The position numbers were made by a program, and so were the translations under genes. From contig NZ_RHOY01000003.1 in the NCBI RefSeq assembly GCF_003946725.1, positions 186,001-250,000 on the forward strand: 64,000 nt of DNA, in the 5' to 3' direction. Below the pieces are notes generated by a model. That model was not told the DNA's origin, did not search any database, and saw nothing but the letters and a program-made list of their open reading frames with translations. Source of the DNA: Agrilactobacillus yilanensis (GTDB lineage: Bacteria; Bacillota; Bacilli; Lactobacillales; Lactobacillaceae). Positions within the stretch are counted from its first letter, which is position 1, and each line of letters starts with the position of its first letter. Below, piece by piece: positions 28,186 to 37,300 of this stretch.

Positions 28186-28201
28186 TAATTATATTGCATA
28201 T

Positions 28202-28246
28202 AAAATCCCCAACGCTTACCAAATTAATGTGCGTTGGGGATTTTTT
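28202..28246. terminator. Bidirectional terminator
   Basis: AAATCCCCAACGC/GCGTTGGGGATTTTTT perfect stem between the DsdA-like gene and the converging thiZ. Confidence 0.9.
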
Positions 28247-28250
28247 GTAT

Positions 28251-28988
28251 CTAAATATTTAGATCCGTAATAATGCGTCGTTTCAATTGCAAAAATTCAT
28301 CTGATAATTCAAATTCTGGCTGCTGATGTAACGCCTCTGGAATGTTTATTTCGTCCACAATAATGCTGGGCTTTTGAGCTAATACATAAATTCGATTGGA
28401 TAAAACCAGCGCCTCATCAATATCATGTGTAATTAGTAACGTTGATAAGTGAATCTTACCCATAATCTCCAAATACCACCGGTGCAATGCTCGTTTTGTA
28501 ATGGCATCTAAAGCTGAAAATGGCTCATCTAACAACGCCACCGGTTTATGGAACAAGTAAGTCCGCAGTAACGCTGCCCGCTGCCGCATCCCGCCAGACA
28601 ACTCATCTGGATAACTTTTAGCATACCCCGTTAATCCAAATTCTTCAAAAAATGGAAGGGCCTGTTTTCGAGCCAATTTTTTCGATGTCCCCGTAATCAA
28701 CAGCGGCAAAATGACATTATCTAAAACCGTCCGGTAAGGCATTAATAAATCTTTTTGCAGCATATAACTCACTTGTCCTGGCTGATTTAAAATACTTGTA
28801 CCAGCTAACAAAACATCCCCGCTGGCGGGTTGATTCAACCCAGCAATAACATTAAAAAGTGTCGTTTTACCAGAACCAGAAACCCCTAGTAAGCTTACAA
28901 TTTCACCCTTTGCCACCTGTAAATTTATTTTTTGAATAATCTGCTGTCCATCAAAGCTCTGAGTCACATTCTTAACATCTAATATCAT
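28251..28988 (-). CDS. thiZ: ABC transporter ATPase, thiamine-precursor type
   Basis: 245 residues. Walker A GVSGSGKTT near residue 37, Q loop YMLQKDLLMPYRT, signature LSGGMRQRAALLR, Walker B VALLDEPFSALD and switch ITHDIDEAL. It belongs to the SsuB/TauB/ThiZ class. It is the last gene of a four-gene operon behind a TPP riboswitch, and its ATG overlaps the stop of thiY by one base. Energises uptake of a thiamine precursor. Confidence 0.85.
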   Translation of the reverse strand: MILDVKNVTQSFDGQQIIQKINLQVAKGEIVSLLGVSGSGKTTLFNVIAGLNQPASGDVLLAGTSILNQPGQVSYMLQKDLLMPYRTVLDNVILPLLITGTSKKLARKQALPFFEEFGLTGYAKSYPDELSGGMRQRAALLRTYLFHKPVALLDEPFSALDAITKRALHRWYLEIMGKIHLSTLLITHDIDEALVLSNRIYVLAQKPSIIVDEINIPEALHQQPEFELSDEFLQLKRRIITDLNI

Positions 28989-30013
28989 TATTTAGCCTGA
29001 ACTGGTAGATACTTATTGGTGAATCCTTGATCCTTAGTGAGCTTTTGCTTAACCAAACCATTATCATTCAGCCACGTATAAAAAGCATTCCAACGCTTAC
29101 TGTCAATATAACCGAACTGCTTAGCGTCAGCAATATATTGTTTAGATAAGAAATTCTGGGATGCATCTACCAATTCGCTGCTCTTCCCCCGTTCTAATTC
29201 TGGATTGGCTTGTTTCAAAATCGTTGCACTCGCCTTAGGATGTTTAGCTGCGTATTCATACCCTTGTGCCACAGCTTTGACAAAATCTTTAGTTAGTTTT
29301 GGATGAGCTTTCATATACGTGTTATTGCCCACTAATACAGGTGTGTAATAATCGAACGTCGGATTGATATCCCGGAATGCAAAATAATTCACGGGATAAT
29401 CTTGAATATTGGCATTTTGAACCGCCCAACCTTCATAAACCCAGATGGCATCAATTTTCTTAGATTTTAAGGCGGCAACCTCATCGCTAAAATTACTTGG
29501 TACTAACTTAACATCGTTATAGTTACCACCATCTTGATCCACCACTTGTTTGATTATTGCCTGTTCAATCGGCAATCCCCAAGTACCATATTTTTGTCCA
29601 GTCATTGCCTTAGGCGTCGTAATACCGTCCGCTTTTCTAGACATAATGCCGGACGTATTATGTTGTACTAACGCCGCAATTGCCGTGATTGGTTGTTTAT
29701 TTTTACCAGTAATAACACCGGCCATAACATCTTGATAAGATACCCCAAATTGTGCTTTACCCGCACCAATTAAGCCTTCAGGACCATTTTGTGGTGGCTG
29801 GATAAATCTAACTTTTATGCCATATTTTTTGAAATAGCCTTTCGCTTTTGCCACATATAGGCCGGTATGGTTTGTGTTTGGTGTATAGTCTAAAGCCAAT
29901 GTAATCGTTGTTGTTTTATTAGCAGCTTTCTTATCTGATGTCTTTGCACAAGCACTTAATCCAACAACCAATAAGCAAATTAATGCAATAAATCCCAATT
30001 GATGCTTTTTCAT
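28988..30013 (-). CDS. thiY: NMT1/ThiY-like substrate-binding lipoprotein
   Basis: 341 residues. A lipoprotein signal ends in LLVVGLSACA. The mature part begins ITLALDYTPNTNHTGLYVAKAKGYF, the NMT1/THI5 pattern of pyrimidine (HMP or formylaminopyrimidine) binding proteins. Its ATG overlaps the permease stop (ATGA). Located outside the membrane, it would deliver ligand to ThiX/ThiZ. The riboswitch supports a thiamine-related ligand over taurine or sulfonate. Confidence 0.88.
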   Translation of the reverse strand: MKKHQLGFIALICLLVVGLSACAKTSDKKAANKTTTITLALDYTPNTNHTGLYVAKAKGYFKKYGIKVRFIQPPQNGPEGLIGAGKAQFGVSYQDVMAGVITGKNKQPITAIAALVQHNTSGIMSRKADGITTPKAMTGQKYGTWGLPIEQAIIKQVVDQDGGNYNDVKLVPSNFSDEVAALKSKKIDAIWVYEGWAVQNANIQDYPVNYFAFRDINPTFDYYTPVLVGNNTYMKAHPKLTKDFVKAVAQGYEYAAKHPKASATILKQANPELERGKSSELVDASQNFLSKQYIADAKQFGYIDSKRWNAFYTWLNDNGLVKQKLTKDQGFTNKYLPVQAK

Positions 30014-30780
30014 TTATGGGAACCTCTCTTCCAGGGCATCGTTAATCGTTGCAAGCCATCAACAATTAAAATCAATAACAGGCTTACAAACGAAATTAAG
30101 ACGATAACCGCAAACATTTTATCATAAGCATAAACTTTCATAACCCGCGTCATATACACACCTAAGCCAGCCTCCCCGCCGACCCATTCTGCAATGACCG
30201 CACCGATAATCGAATAGGAAACCGAAATTCTCAAACTTGCAAAGAAATGTTCTAAACTAGCTGGCAACTTAACGTACCAAAGGATCTGAAGCCGATTAGA
30301 ACCCATCGTCTTCATTAGTTTTATCAAATCCTGATCGGCACTGCGTAAACCTGTCAGCATTTCTACAGCGACTGGGAAAAATGTCGTCACAATAATCAAT
30401 AAAATTTTAGGCAGCATGCCATAGCCAAACCATAAAATTAAAATAGGTGCAATCGCATAGGTTGGAATTGTTTGACTCAGTACCAATAAGGGATAAACAG
30501 CTCGATACAATAGCTCAAACCGTTCCATAACAATGGCAATACTGACACCCAAAACAACCCCGAGCAATAACCCCCAAAACGCCTCAGTCAACGTTACCCA
30601 AGCATTTTGTAATAAGAAAGTAAAGTCGTCTTTGAAGGCCTGTACCACATCTCCCGGTGTCGGCAAGAAAAATCTAGGAATCAAGCCGGTAGCCGTTACA
30701 ACATACCAGACCAATATGGTTAATAAAACGACATATACTGGTAGGAGTTTAATGTTGATACTTTGTAGTTTTTTCAGCAA
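30010..30780 (-). CDS. thiX: ABC transporter permease, ThiX type
   Basis: 256 residues with about six membrane segments and the BPD_transp_1 coupling loop EMLTGLRSADQDLIKLMKTMG..... The proposed start is TTG at 30780, overlapping the preceding gene by 32 bases, with only a weak GTGAGG site; no ATG is available near the N-terminus, so the start is uncertain. Membrane channel of the riboswitch-controlled importer. Confidence 0.83.
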   Translation of the reverse strand: MLKKLQSINIKLLPVYVVLLTILVWYVVTATGLIPRFFLPTPGDVVQAFKDDFTFLLQNAWVTLTEAFWGLLLGVVLGVSIAIVMERFELLYRAVYPLLVLSQTIPTYAIAPILILWFGYGMLPKILLIIVTTFFPVAVEMLTGLRSADQDLIKLMKTMGSNRLQILWYVKLPASLEHFFASLRISVSYSIIGAVIAEWVGGEAGLGVYMTRVMKVYAYDKMFAVIVLISFVSLLLILIVDGLQRLTMPWKRGSHK

Positions 30781-31045
30781 TAGTTAAAGCCTCACCCTGT
30801 GGTTGATAATTGATTTTGACATAAGTCATAACTGAGTCTGCGCCAGCTTTAGCAGCAACTTTTGGGACTTCCGTAACCACAGCCATCAATTGATCATAAT
30901 CGCCTTCAATCGTTGTTTCAAACGCACTCACTTCATAAGTTAACCCTTGTGCCTGAATATATTGAATTACCGCATCTACCGTTGTTAAAACTTTAGTCCT
31001 ATCATCACTCATTGGTAGAACTTGAATCGCCACACTTGCATTCAT
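30749..31045 (-). CDS. MTH1187/YkoF-family thiamine-binding protein
   Basis: 98 residues from ATG 31045, which has AAGGAGG at ideal spacing; a longer frame would run through the riboswitch terminator. The sequence SVAIQVLPMSDDRTKV...ETTIEGDYDQLMAVV and KAGADSVMTYVKINY fits the ferredoxin-like DUF77/MTH1187 family, whose members bind thiamine or related compounds. It is the first gene after the TPP riboswitch and is fused into the ThiXYZ operon, probably as a cytosolic binding or sensing protein. Confidence 0.82.
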   Translation of the reverse strand: MNASVAIQVLPMSDDRTKVLTTVDAVIQYIQAQGLTYEVSAFETTIEGDYDQLMAVVTEVPKVAAKAGADSVMTYVKINYQPQGEALTIAEKTTKYQH

Positions 31046-31065
31046 TTTGTCAACCTCCTTAAAAA

Positions 31066-31099
31066 TGAAAAAAGCCCAAGACGCCCTCGCCTTAGACCT
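31066..31099 (-). terminator. Attenuator terminator of TPP riboswitch
   Basis: Minus strand AGTCTAAG-type stem with CTTGGGCT (G-U pairs) followed by TTTTTT. The 5' half (GGTCTAAGG) is also complementary to CCTTAGACC in the aptamer, giving the mutually exclusive pairing expected of the expression platform. Confidence 0.75.
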
Positions 31100-31127
31100 A
31101 TACCAATCCAAATAATTGAATTATTTA

Positions 31128-31207
31128 TATTCCTACGATGGCATTGCCCACATCAGGTCTAAGGGTCGAAAGTCAAACTTTCCTCTCAGCAAAAAAGCTC
31201 CCCTATT
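31128..31207 (-). promoter_or_regulatory. TPP (thiamine pyrophosphate) riboswitch
   Basis: On the minus strand the THI-box elements occur in order: GGGGAGC, GCTGAGAGG, ACCCTTAGACCTGATG, then GGGCAATGCCATCGTAGGA. They match the conserved core. It precedes the four-gene thiamine-precursor transport operon, with a terminator between aptamer and first gene. Confidence 0.93.
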
Positions 31208-31356
31208 CAAATTGTATAACGGGGTTAATTGTAGCACACCAATTTTGAAAATGTAATATTTTACACAAATAATATCAACTATTTACAATAAGATGACGAT
31301 ACATTTACATTAAAAAACTAAAATGAAAATACCATCTTGAAAGGGAGATTAAAAAT

Positions 31357-32241
31357 ATGAAAAAGAAATTGCTTCTGCCACTAATTAGCTTAGTTGGTGT
31401 TTTCACACTAGCCGGCTGTGGTTCCAAAAGTGCCAATGCAACACAAAGCTCTGAATCTACGAAAGTAACGATTGTAGGGTCCACCGCTTTACAGCCTTTA
31501 GTTGAACAAGCGGCTGAAAAGTACCAAGATAAGAATCCAAACATGCAGATTACAGTTCAAGGCGGCGGTTCAGGTGCAGGTTTAAGTCAAGTTTCTGATG
31601 GCTCTGTTACCGTTGGGAATAGTGATATTTTTGCAGAAGAAAAAGATGGTGTCGATGCTAAGAAATTAGTAGATCACAAAGTAGCCGTTGTTGGCATTGC
31701 ACCAGTTGCCAACAAAGATGTTGGTGTTACCAACTTAACACAGCAACAATTAATCGATATTTTCACGAAGAAGATTACTAATTGGAAAGACGTTGGCGGC
31801 AAAGACGAAAATATTGTCTTAATCAACCGTGCTCAAGGTAGTGGGACGCGGGCAACCTTTGAAAGTCTCGCATTAAATGGTCAAAAATCCGCAACTGCTT
31901 CTGAACAAGACTCTTCAGGCACTGTTCAAAAAATGGTACAAAAGACACCAGGTGCGATTAGCTACCTTGCCTTTTCTTACCTAAATGACGATGTTCAAGC
32001 TCTAGATATCGACGGTGTACAACCAACTGAAGATAACGTTAAGATCAATAAATGGAAGATCTGGTCTTATGAACATATGTATACTAAAGGCGCCCCAAGC
32101 GCTAACGTTGCAAAATTCATTAAATATATCCAAGGTAGCTCTATCCAAGATTCATTAGTTAATAAACTTGGTTATATTTCTATTAGCAGCATGAAAGTTG
32201 AAAGAACTGCTGATGGCCAAGTCAATGATGTTAAACCATAA
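31357..32241 (+). CDS. pstS: PstS-like phosphate-binding lipoprotein
   Basis: 294 residues, AAAGGGAG upstream. The signal peptide ends in a lipobox LAGC (about residues 18-21). The mature protein shows VTIVGSTALQPLVEQ, QGGGSGAGLSQ and NRAQGSGTRATFE, the phosphate-coordinating loops of PstS. It binds extracellular phosphate for an ABC importer. No pstC, pstA or pstB is adjacent; a terminator follows at once, so the rest of the transporter must be elsewhere. Confidence 0.88.
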   Translation: MKKKLLLPLISLVGVFTLAGCGSKSANATQSSESTKVTIVGSTALQPLVEQAAEKYQDKNPNMQITVQGGGSGAGLSQVSDGSVTVGNSDIFAEEKDGVDAKKLVDHKVAVVGIAPVANKDVGVTNLTQQQLIDIFTKKITNWKDVGGKDENIVLINRAQGSGTRATFESLALNGQKSATASEQDSSGTVQKMVQKTPGAISYLAFSYLNDDVQALDIDGVQPTEDNVKINKWKIWSYEHMYTKGAPSANVAKFIKYIQGSSIQDSLVNKLGYISISSMKVERTADGQVNDVKP

Positions 32242-32260
32242 TCCTAACCTAGAATAGCTT

Positions 32261-32300
32261 TAAAAAGGCTGATCAAATTAAATTTGGTCAGCCTTTTTTA
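32261..32300 (+). terminator. Terminator of pstS
   Basis: AAAAAGGCTGA.CAAATT/AATTTG.TCAGCCTTTTTT hairpin. Confidence 0.85.
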
Positions 32301-32326
32301 TTTATAATTGTATTTTAGATTATGTA

Positions 32327-32539
32327 TTAATGCTTTTGTTTTCGCCAAGCAAAATAACCCCATGTTAATTGGATTACAGTAACCACTAAAAAGATGATGC
32401 CTAACAACAATAGTGTTACTAGTCTTAATTCAGGTGTTATTATTACACCAGATGAATCCTTTTCACTAACAGCAATATAAATTGTTCCTGCTGCAAAAAG
32501 GAACATCCAGACAACATTAACGGCCCACCATTTTTTCAC
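32327..32539 (-). CDS. Small two-helix membrane protein
   Basis: 70 residues from GTG 32539 with GGAGGG six bases upstream. Two membrane helices (about 5-24 and 40-62) flank a short polar loop. The N-terminus is basic with a WW pair (MKKWWAVN), and the tail is WRKQKH. No recognised family. Monocistronic, converging on pstS. Confidence 0.65.
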   Translation of the reverse strand: MKKWWAVNVVWMFLFAAGTIYIAVSEKDSSGVIITPELRLVTLLLLGIIFLVVTVIQLTWGYFAWRKQKH

Positions 32540-32711
32540 TTTGGTCCCTCCTACTTAATATATTCAGTTTACCAAATCATTCACAGACTACATCATACAA
32601 AAGACCGAACTCAAATTAAGCCAAACGTTAGATGTAAAGTAATTTCAACATATTTACAGATAATGTGTATAATTGAAAGTAAAGTTTAAGCCTATATTTG
32701 GAGGTAATTAA

Positions 32712-33479
32712 ATGTCCAACTCTACTTTTAAAATCGGTTCTGTGCAGCTAGGCGCTGATTTAGAAACTAAAACTGTTGTGCCGATCACAGCTACTGATTT
32801 AGCAAATGTCCGAACTCAAAGTGATGCAATTCTACATAGTACCGCAAATTTAGCGGAGTGGCGCCTGGATTACTTAGACCAGACGATTAGCTCACAAGCT
32901 ATCTTTAAAACGGCACAGGCCTTAAAAATGAACTTAAAATCCGTAAATAAGGGCCTTTTAGTAACAGTTCGAACAAAAGCCCAAGGCGGTGAATTTGAAG
33001 ATGATGCGGAGGCTTATCTAAAACAATATCAATTTATTTTGAAACAAGAACTGGCTGATGCCATTGATGTGGAATTTACGACAGCCCCTGATATTAGACA
33101 TCAACTTTTAAAAGCCAGTGGTCTGTTAGCTGTTCCTGTCGTCTTGAGCTACCATGATTTCGAAAAAACACCGGATCTGACGGCTTTAAAGCGCCTAGCA
33201 ATGGAAATGGCTGAATTGAACGTAGCGGCCGTTAAACTCGCATTAATGCCGACTAAGCCACAAGACATTTTGACACTCTTCCAACTAGCTGATTGGGCTA
33301 AAACTGAGCTCACTAAACCATTAGCTATTATGGGCATGGGCAATCTTGGCCGAATCACTCGCGCCAGTGGCAATCTTTTTCCTTCTATCTTCACTTTTGC
33401 AACTTTAGACGATGCCTCAGCCCCCGGCCAGATGCCTTTATCAACGGTTGAAACCCAACTACAGCTTTTTAAAAAATAG
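32712..33479 (+). CDS. aroD: Type I 3-dehydroquinate dehydratase
   Basis: 255 residues with TTTGGAGG upstream. EWRLDYL near residue 50, VTVRTKAQGGEF, SYHDFEKTP with the catalytic histidine, VAAVKLALMP with the Schiff-base lysine and IMGMGNLGRITR are the landmarks of the class I enzyme. It dehydrates 3-dehydroquinate to 3-dehydroshikimate in the aromatic pathway, ahead of the trp genes. A single gene with its own terminator; other aro genes are not in the window. Confidence 0.93.
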   Translation: MSNSTFKIGSVQLGADLETKTVVPITATDLANVRTQSDAILHSTANLAEWRLDYLDQTISSQAIFKTAQALKMNLKSVNKGLLVTVRTKAQGGEFEDDAEAYLKQYQFILKQELADAIDVEFTTAPDIRHQLLKASGLLAVPVVLSYHDFEKTPDLTALKRLAMEMAELNVAAVKLALMPTKPQDILTLFQLADWAKTELTKPLAIMGMGNLGRITRASGNLFPSIFTFATLDDASAPGQMPLSTVETQLQLFKK

Positions 33480-33500
33480 CGCTGTATATGTTTAAACAAC

Positions 33501-33539
33501 AAAAAATCCTCGAGAAAATTAATGCTCGAGGATTTTTTA
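33501..33539. terminator. Bidirectional terminator
   Basis: AAAAAATCCTCGAG...CTCGAGGATTTTTT between aroD and the converging pgi. Confidence 0.88.
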
Positions 33540-33553
33540 TTGTTCATTTTAAA

Positions 33554-34897
33554 TTATAGACGTTCGCTTAAAGTTTTGCCTAAAGCTTCAAACCCAGGTT
33601 TGCCTAATAAGCCAAACATGTTCTTCTTGTAAGCTTCAACCCCTGGTTGGTTGAATGGATTAATGCCATTCAAGTAGCCAGAAATGCCAACAGCAATTTC
33701 AAAGAAATAAATCATGTAACCTAATGTGTAAGCATCTCTTTGTGGAATACTTACTGTCATTACAGGTACGCCACCATCAGTATGCGCTAAGACAACGCCT
33801 TGATAAGCTTTTGTATTTACAAAATCCATTGTCTTACCTTCAAGATAGCCTAAACCGTCTAAATCTTTTTCGGCAGTCGGAATTTCAACATCATGATTCG
33901 GTTTTTCAACCTTAACGACTGTTTCAAACATCGTATTGCGACGACCTTCTTGAATGTATTGGCCTAATGAGTGCAAATCTGTTGAGAAGTTCGCTGAAGT
34001 TGGATAGATCCCTTTTTGGTCTTTCCCTTCAGATTCACCCATCAATTGTTTCCACCATTCACCGAAATATTGCAAGGATGGTTCATAGTTTTCCAAAATT
34101 TCTGTTACATAGCCCTTACGGTATAAAATGTTCCGTAAAGCGGCATAACGATAGGCTTCGTTTTTAGTAACATCTGGATCAGTATATGCCACACGTGCGT
34201 CAGCGGCCCCTTGCATTAAGTTATCAAGATCAGCGCCAGCAGCAGCAATTGGTAATAAACCAACGGCTGATAAAACAGAGAAACGACCGCCAATATCATC
34301 AGGTACAACAAATTCTTCATAGCCTTCAGTATCCGCTTCAGTTTTCAAAGCGCCCTTAGCCTTATCTGTTGTGACATAAATCCGTTTTGCAGCTTCTGCT
34401 TTACCGTATTTTTCGATCAACTTTTCTTTTAACACACGAAAGGCGATCGCTGGTTCAGTAGTTGTCCCGGATTTAGAGATAACGTTTAAACTGAAGTCCT
34501 TATCGCCAATTTGTTGCAATAAATCATACAAATAAGATGGGCTGATAGAGTTACCAGCAAAAAATACTTGCGGTACTTTACGATCTGGTGCGAAATTATA
34601 AAATGTGCTTCCTAAGAAATCAATTGCAGCTCGGGCACCCAAATAAGAACCACCAATACCAATTGCAACTAAGATTTCGGAATCGCCTTGAATTTTTTCA
34701 GCGGCTTTTTTAATCCGAGCAAATTCATCCTTATCGTAATCGACAGGCAAATCTAAAAAGCCTCTAAAATCATTCCCAGCACCTGTGCCTTCACGCAATT
34801 CTTTATCGGCAGCGTTTACCATTGCTTGAATTTCTCCAAGCTCATTGCTGTGTACAAATGGTGTTAATTTTGAATCGTCAAAAGTAATGTGAGCCAT
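33554..34897 (-). CDS. pgi: Glucose-6-phosphate isomerase
   Basis: 447 residues from ATG 34897 (AGGAGGTTAC upstream; an in-frame TTG precedes it directly). [46 protein letters not shown], the active-site region [15 protein letters not shown] and a late [15 protein letters not shown] are all conserved. It interconverts glucose- and fructose-6-phosphate in glycolysis. Monocistronic; unusually strong codon bias toward GGT/GCT fits high expression. Confidence 0.95.
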   Translation of the reverse strand: MAHITFDDSKLTPFVHSNELGEIQAMVNAADKELREGTGAGNDFRGFLDLPVDYDKDEFARIKKAAEKIQGDSEILVAIGIGGSYLGARAAIDFLGSTFYNFAPDRKVPQVFFAGNSISPSYLYDLLQQIGDKDFSLNVISKSGTTTEPAIAFRVLKEKLIEKYGKAEAAKRIYVTTDKAKGALKTEADTEGYEEFVVPDDIGGRFSVLSAVGLLPIAAAGADLDNLMQGAADARVAYTDPDVTKNEAYRYAALRNILYRKGYVTEILENYEPSLQYFGEWWKQLMGESEGKDQKGIYPTSANFSTDLHSLGQYIQEGRRNTMFETVVKVEKPNHDVEIPTAEKDLDGLGYLEGKTMDFVNTKAYQGVVLAHTDGGVPVMTVSIPQRDAYTLGYMIYFFEIAVGISGYLNGINPFNQPGVEAYKKNMFGLLGKPGFEALGKTLSERL

Positions 34898-35004
34898 CAA
34901 AGTAACCTCCTGTGTGATTTAAATATGCTATTACAATTAAAACTTTACTATTTTCATGAAAAAAAGCAAGTTGATTCAGCTTAATTTCGATAATTTTTCA
35001 TTAT

Positions 35005-35886
35005 TTATTGAACAAAGCCTAGTGAAACACCGCCTGCAATAACGATTAAACAGCCAATCACTGTAAAAATTAATTCACGACGAGATTTTTTCTCACCTAG
35101 TAATAAAATACTGCCGACAGTTGAAATAATAATACCGGTTTGTGACAACGAATAGCTGATTGCCAAGCCAACACGACTCATTGCAATAAACATTGCTGCA
35201 TTCCCGATGCCCCAACTAACACCTGTAATGATGTTTTTGGCAGTTGCCTTAGTCCAAGGTTTTTTAGGTTGCCCGTCAACTTTACCTCGAGCCAAGAATA
35301 ACGCACCGATAAACATCCCGACTGCCTGCGGTAAAATAATTGAGGTTGAATCAGGGAAGTTCGCCCATTTTACAATTACTGTGTAGCCTAGATAGCCTGC
35401 TGTCGAAAGTAATAAGGCATTAAAGCCCTTTCTAAATTCTGTACCATCATCGTTTTTATTGTAGATACTGTTTTTATCCCGTAAAGAAGTCAATGTTGCA
35501 CCGATAACCAATAATACTAAGGCCATCGTGCCAATAGAAATTTGCTTAGTGGTTTGCCATTCATGAAAAACTAAAGCACCTGCCAACGTATTAAAAACCA
35601 ATTGCATCCCAGTGGACATCGGCACCGCTCTAGAAATACCCATGTTTTTCATGGCTCTAAACTGATTACCTTGTCCAACGGCCCAAAAAACACCAGATAA
35701 CAAACCAACGACAACAACTTTCATATCAATAGTTGGTCTAACAACAAGATACATTCCTAAACTAAAAATGAACGCACCAATTGTCATACCCACGGTTTGT
35801 TGATAAGCATTACCACCTAACTTACCGCTGATCAGACCGATACTGCCCCAAGCAACTGCAGGGATAAGTGCAATTAAAATATTCAC
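35005..35886 (-). CDS. GRP-family sugar transporter (glucose uptake type)
   Basis: 293 residues from GTG, with GAGGCG upstream. Ten membrane segments. PAVAWGSIGLISGKLGGNAYQQT at the N-terminus and GMQLVFNTLAGALVFHEW in the middle are typical of the GlcU/RbsU group of the drug/metabolite superfamily. Probably proton-coupled glucose or ribose uptake. It sits downstream of nothing related; pgi lies beyond it on the same strand, 107 bases away. Confidence 0.85.
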   Translation of the reverse strand: MNILIALIPAVAWGSIGLISGKLGGNAYQQTVGMTIGAFIFSLGMYLVVRPTIDMKVVVVGLLSGVFWAVGQGNQFRAMKNMGISRAVPMSTGMQLVFNTLAGALVFHEWQTTKQISIGTMALVLLVIGATLTSLRDKNSIYNKNDDGTEFRKGFNALLLSTAGYLGYTVIVKWANFPDSTSIILPQAVGMFIGALFLARGKVDGQPKKPWTKATAKNIITGVSWGIGNAAMFIAMSRVGLAISYSLSQTGIIISTVGSILLLGEKKSRRELIFTVIGCLIVIAGGVSLGFVQ

Positions 35887-36071
35887 AAATTCGCCTCATT
35901 CCAAAATTTATCTAACTAATGTAAACAAGGTGTTATTTTATCAAGAAATCGTTTTTATTTCCACTAAAATTTTTAAATTAAAAATTGGTATAGATCAATA
36001 AGCGCTAATTATCTTAGATTTGTAAATAAAATAATACCATTGATCTAATTTAAATTGCCCTTTATCACGGA

Positions 36072-36332
36072 CTAATCATCTAAATCATGTTCAATATTTA
36101 AGCCATAAAGTTCACTGACTGGCTGATCTTTTTTAGCTTGATGGACAATAACTATCGCAATCGCCCCTTTGCTGGTCACGTAATTGGCAAATTGGGCGAC
36201 TTCTTCGACAAAATAAGATAAACCATCAGAATTAATAATGTACTGCCCGGTCACTGGCATACTTTCAAAATATACTTTATTCATTCGAATGTAATCATCC
36301 CCATCATGTAAAACAATTAAAACCTTTATCAT
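36072..36332 (-). CDS. Hypothetical protein coupled to VanZ-like gene
   Basis: 86 residues. Mixed alpha/beta without membrane segments: MIKVLIVLHDGDDYIRMNKV at the N-terminus, AIAIVIVHQ in the middle, acidic LNIEHDLDD at the C-terminus. Its ATG begins on the base next to the VanZ stop, so both are translated from one message. No family recognised. Confidence 0.65.
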   Translation of the reverse strand: MIKVLIVLHDGDDYIRMNKVYFESMPVTGQYIINSDGLSYFVEEVAQFANYVTSKGAIAIVIVHQAKKDQPVSELYGLNIEHDLDD

Positions 36333-36953
36333 TCAAACAACTTCCTTCTTATTTTTATATGAAAAAGCGGAATAAAGTCCATAACCAATCATGGCCCCTA
36401 CCGTATTAAAAATGACATCATCAATATCACTAACACCGGTATAAAGGAAAAACTGCATAACTTCAATACTGACTGACAAAGCCAGTCCCATCATTGTAAT
36501 CTTAAAAAATGAACGCGATTTTTCTGTGAGCGCCTGACAACCAAAGCCAAACGGTATAAACCAAAGAATATTACCAAAAAAATTATAGAAGAAATCTAAT
36601 TTTGAAAGACCTCTCGTTAGTTTCATCGTTTCTACTATTGGTATTAAATTAATCCGACTCAAAGATCGATGCAGATGCAATTTAATTTGCCAAGGATAAT
36701 AAAAATCACGGAAAACGGTTAAGAACAGCAGCATTAATAAATAAAACGTAAATCCAAAAACTTTAAGCTCATGTTTTAATGTTAATTTTTTATGTCGGAT
36801 GCTTAACCAAATAAAACGTAGCCCCAAAATAATCAACAAATATAAAATTGTTTTATCTAGACTATAAATAATTAGTTCAATTAATGGAAAATGATTGATA
36901 CGTGTTTGCAGATGTACTTTAATAAATTGATATAACGGTCCTAAAAATATCAT
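36333..36953 (-). CDS. VanZ-family membrane protein
   Basis: 206 residues with about five membrane helices. NLIPIVETM, NFFGNILWFIPFGFGCQ and the C-terminal SIEVMQFFLYTGVSDIDDVIFNTVGAMIGYGL are the VanZ-like signature. Family members have been linked to glycopeptide or lipoglycopeptide tolerance, but most have no known function. First gene of a two-gene unit, divergent from the LtaS-like gene, so a cell-envelope role is plausible. Confidence 0.85.
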   Translation of the reverse strand: MIFLGPLYQFIKVHLQTRINHFPLIELIIYSLDKTILYLLIILGLRFIWLSIRHKKLTLKHELKVFGFTFYLLMLLFLTVFRDFYYPWQIKLHLHRSLSRINLIPIVETMKLTRGLSKLDFFYNFFGNILWFIPFGFGCQALTEKSRSFFKITMMGLALSVSIEVMQFFLYTGVSDIDDVIFNTVGAMIGYGLYSAFSYKNKKEVV

Positions 36954-37231
36954 GTTCTTGCCCCAACTATTCCGACAGAATTACCCCAACTAACTATAGT
37001 GATACTTTGCAGTGTTTGCAATCATCAACTATATGTATTAAATTGCTTCAAAAAATATAGATTCTGACCTAATAATACAACCCTTTAATTCAAATAAATG
37101 CACCGTCTTATTTAGGTTAGTGTCATTTTAACATATAACAGTCCGTTTATTGTGCGTATTTTCAGACAACGCCTTAGAAATATGCACCTTTTTTAAAGTC
37201 GGCAGTTTCTCGGTTAAATTTGTGCTGAAAA

Positions 37232-37260
37232 TTGTATCCTCTCGTTGCAAGGGTTATAAT
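37232..37260 (+). promoter_or_regulatory. Promoter of LtaS-like gene
   Basis: TTGTAT, 17-base spacer, TATAAT about 40 bases before the start codon. The rest of the 347-base gap (36954-37300) shows no gene. Confidence 0.65.
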
Positions 37261-37300
37261 ACAAAGAGCTACAAAAGGTTAAGTTGAAAGGACTATCTCA

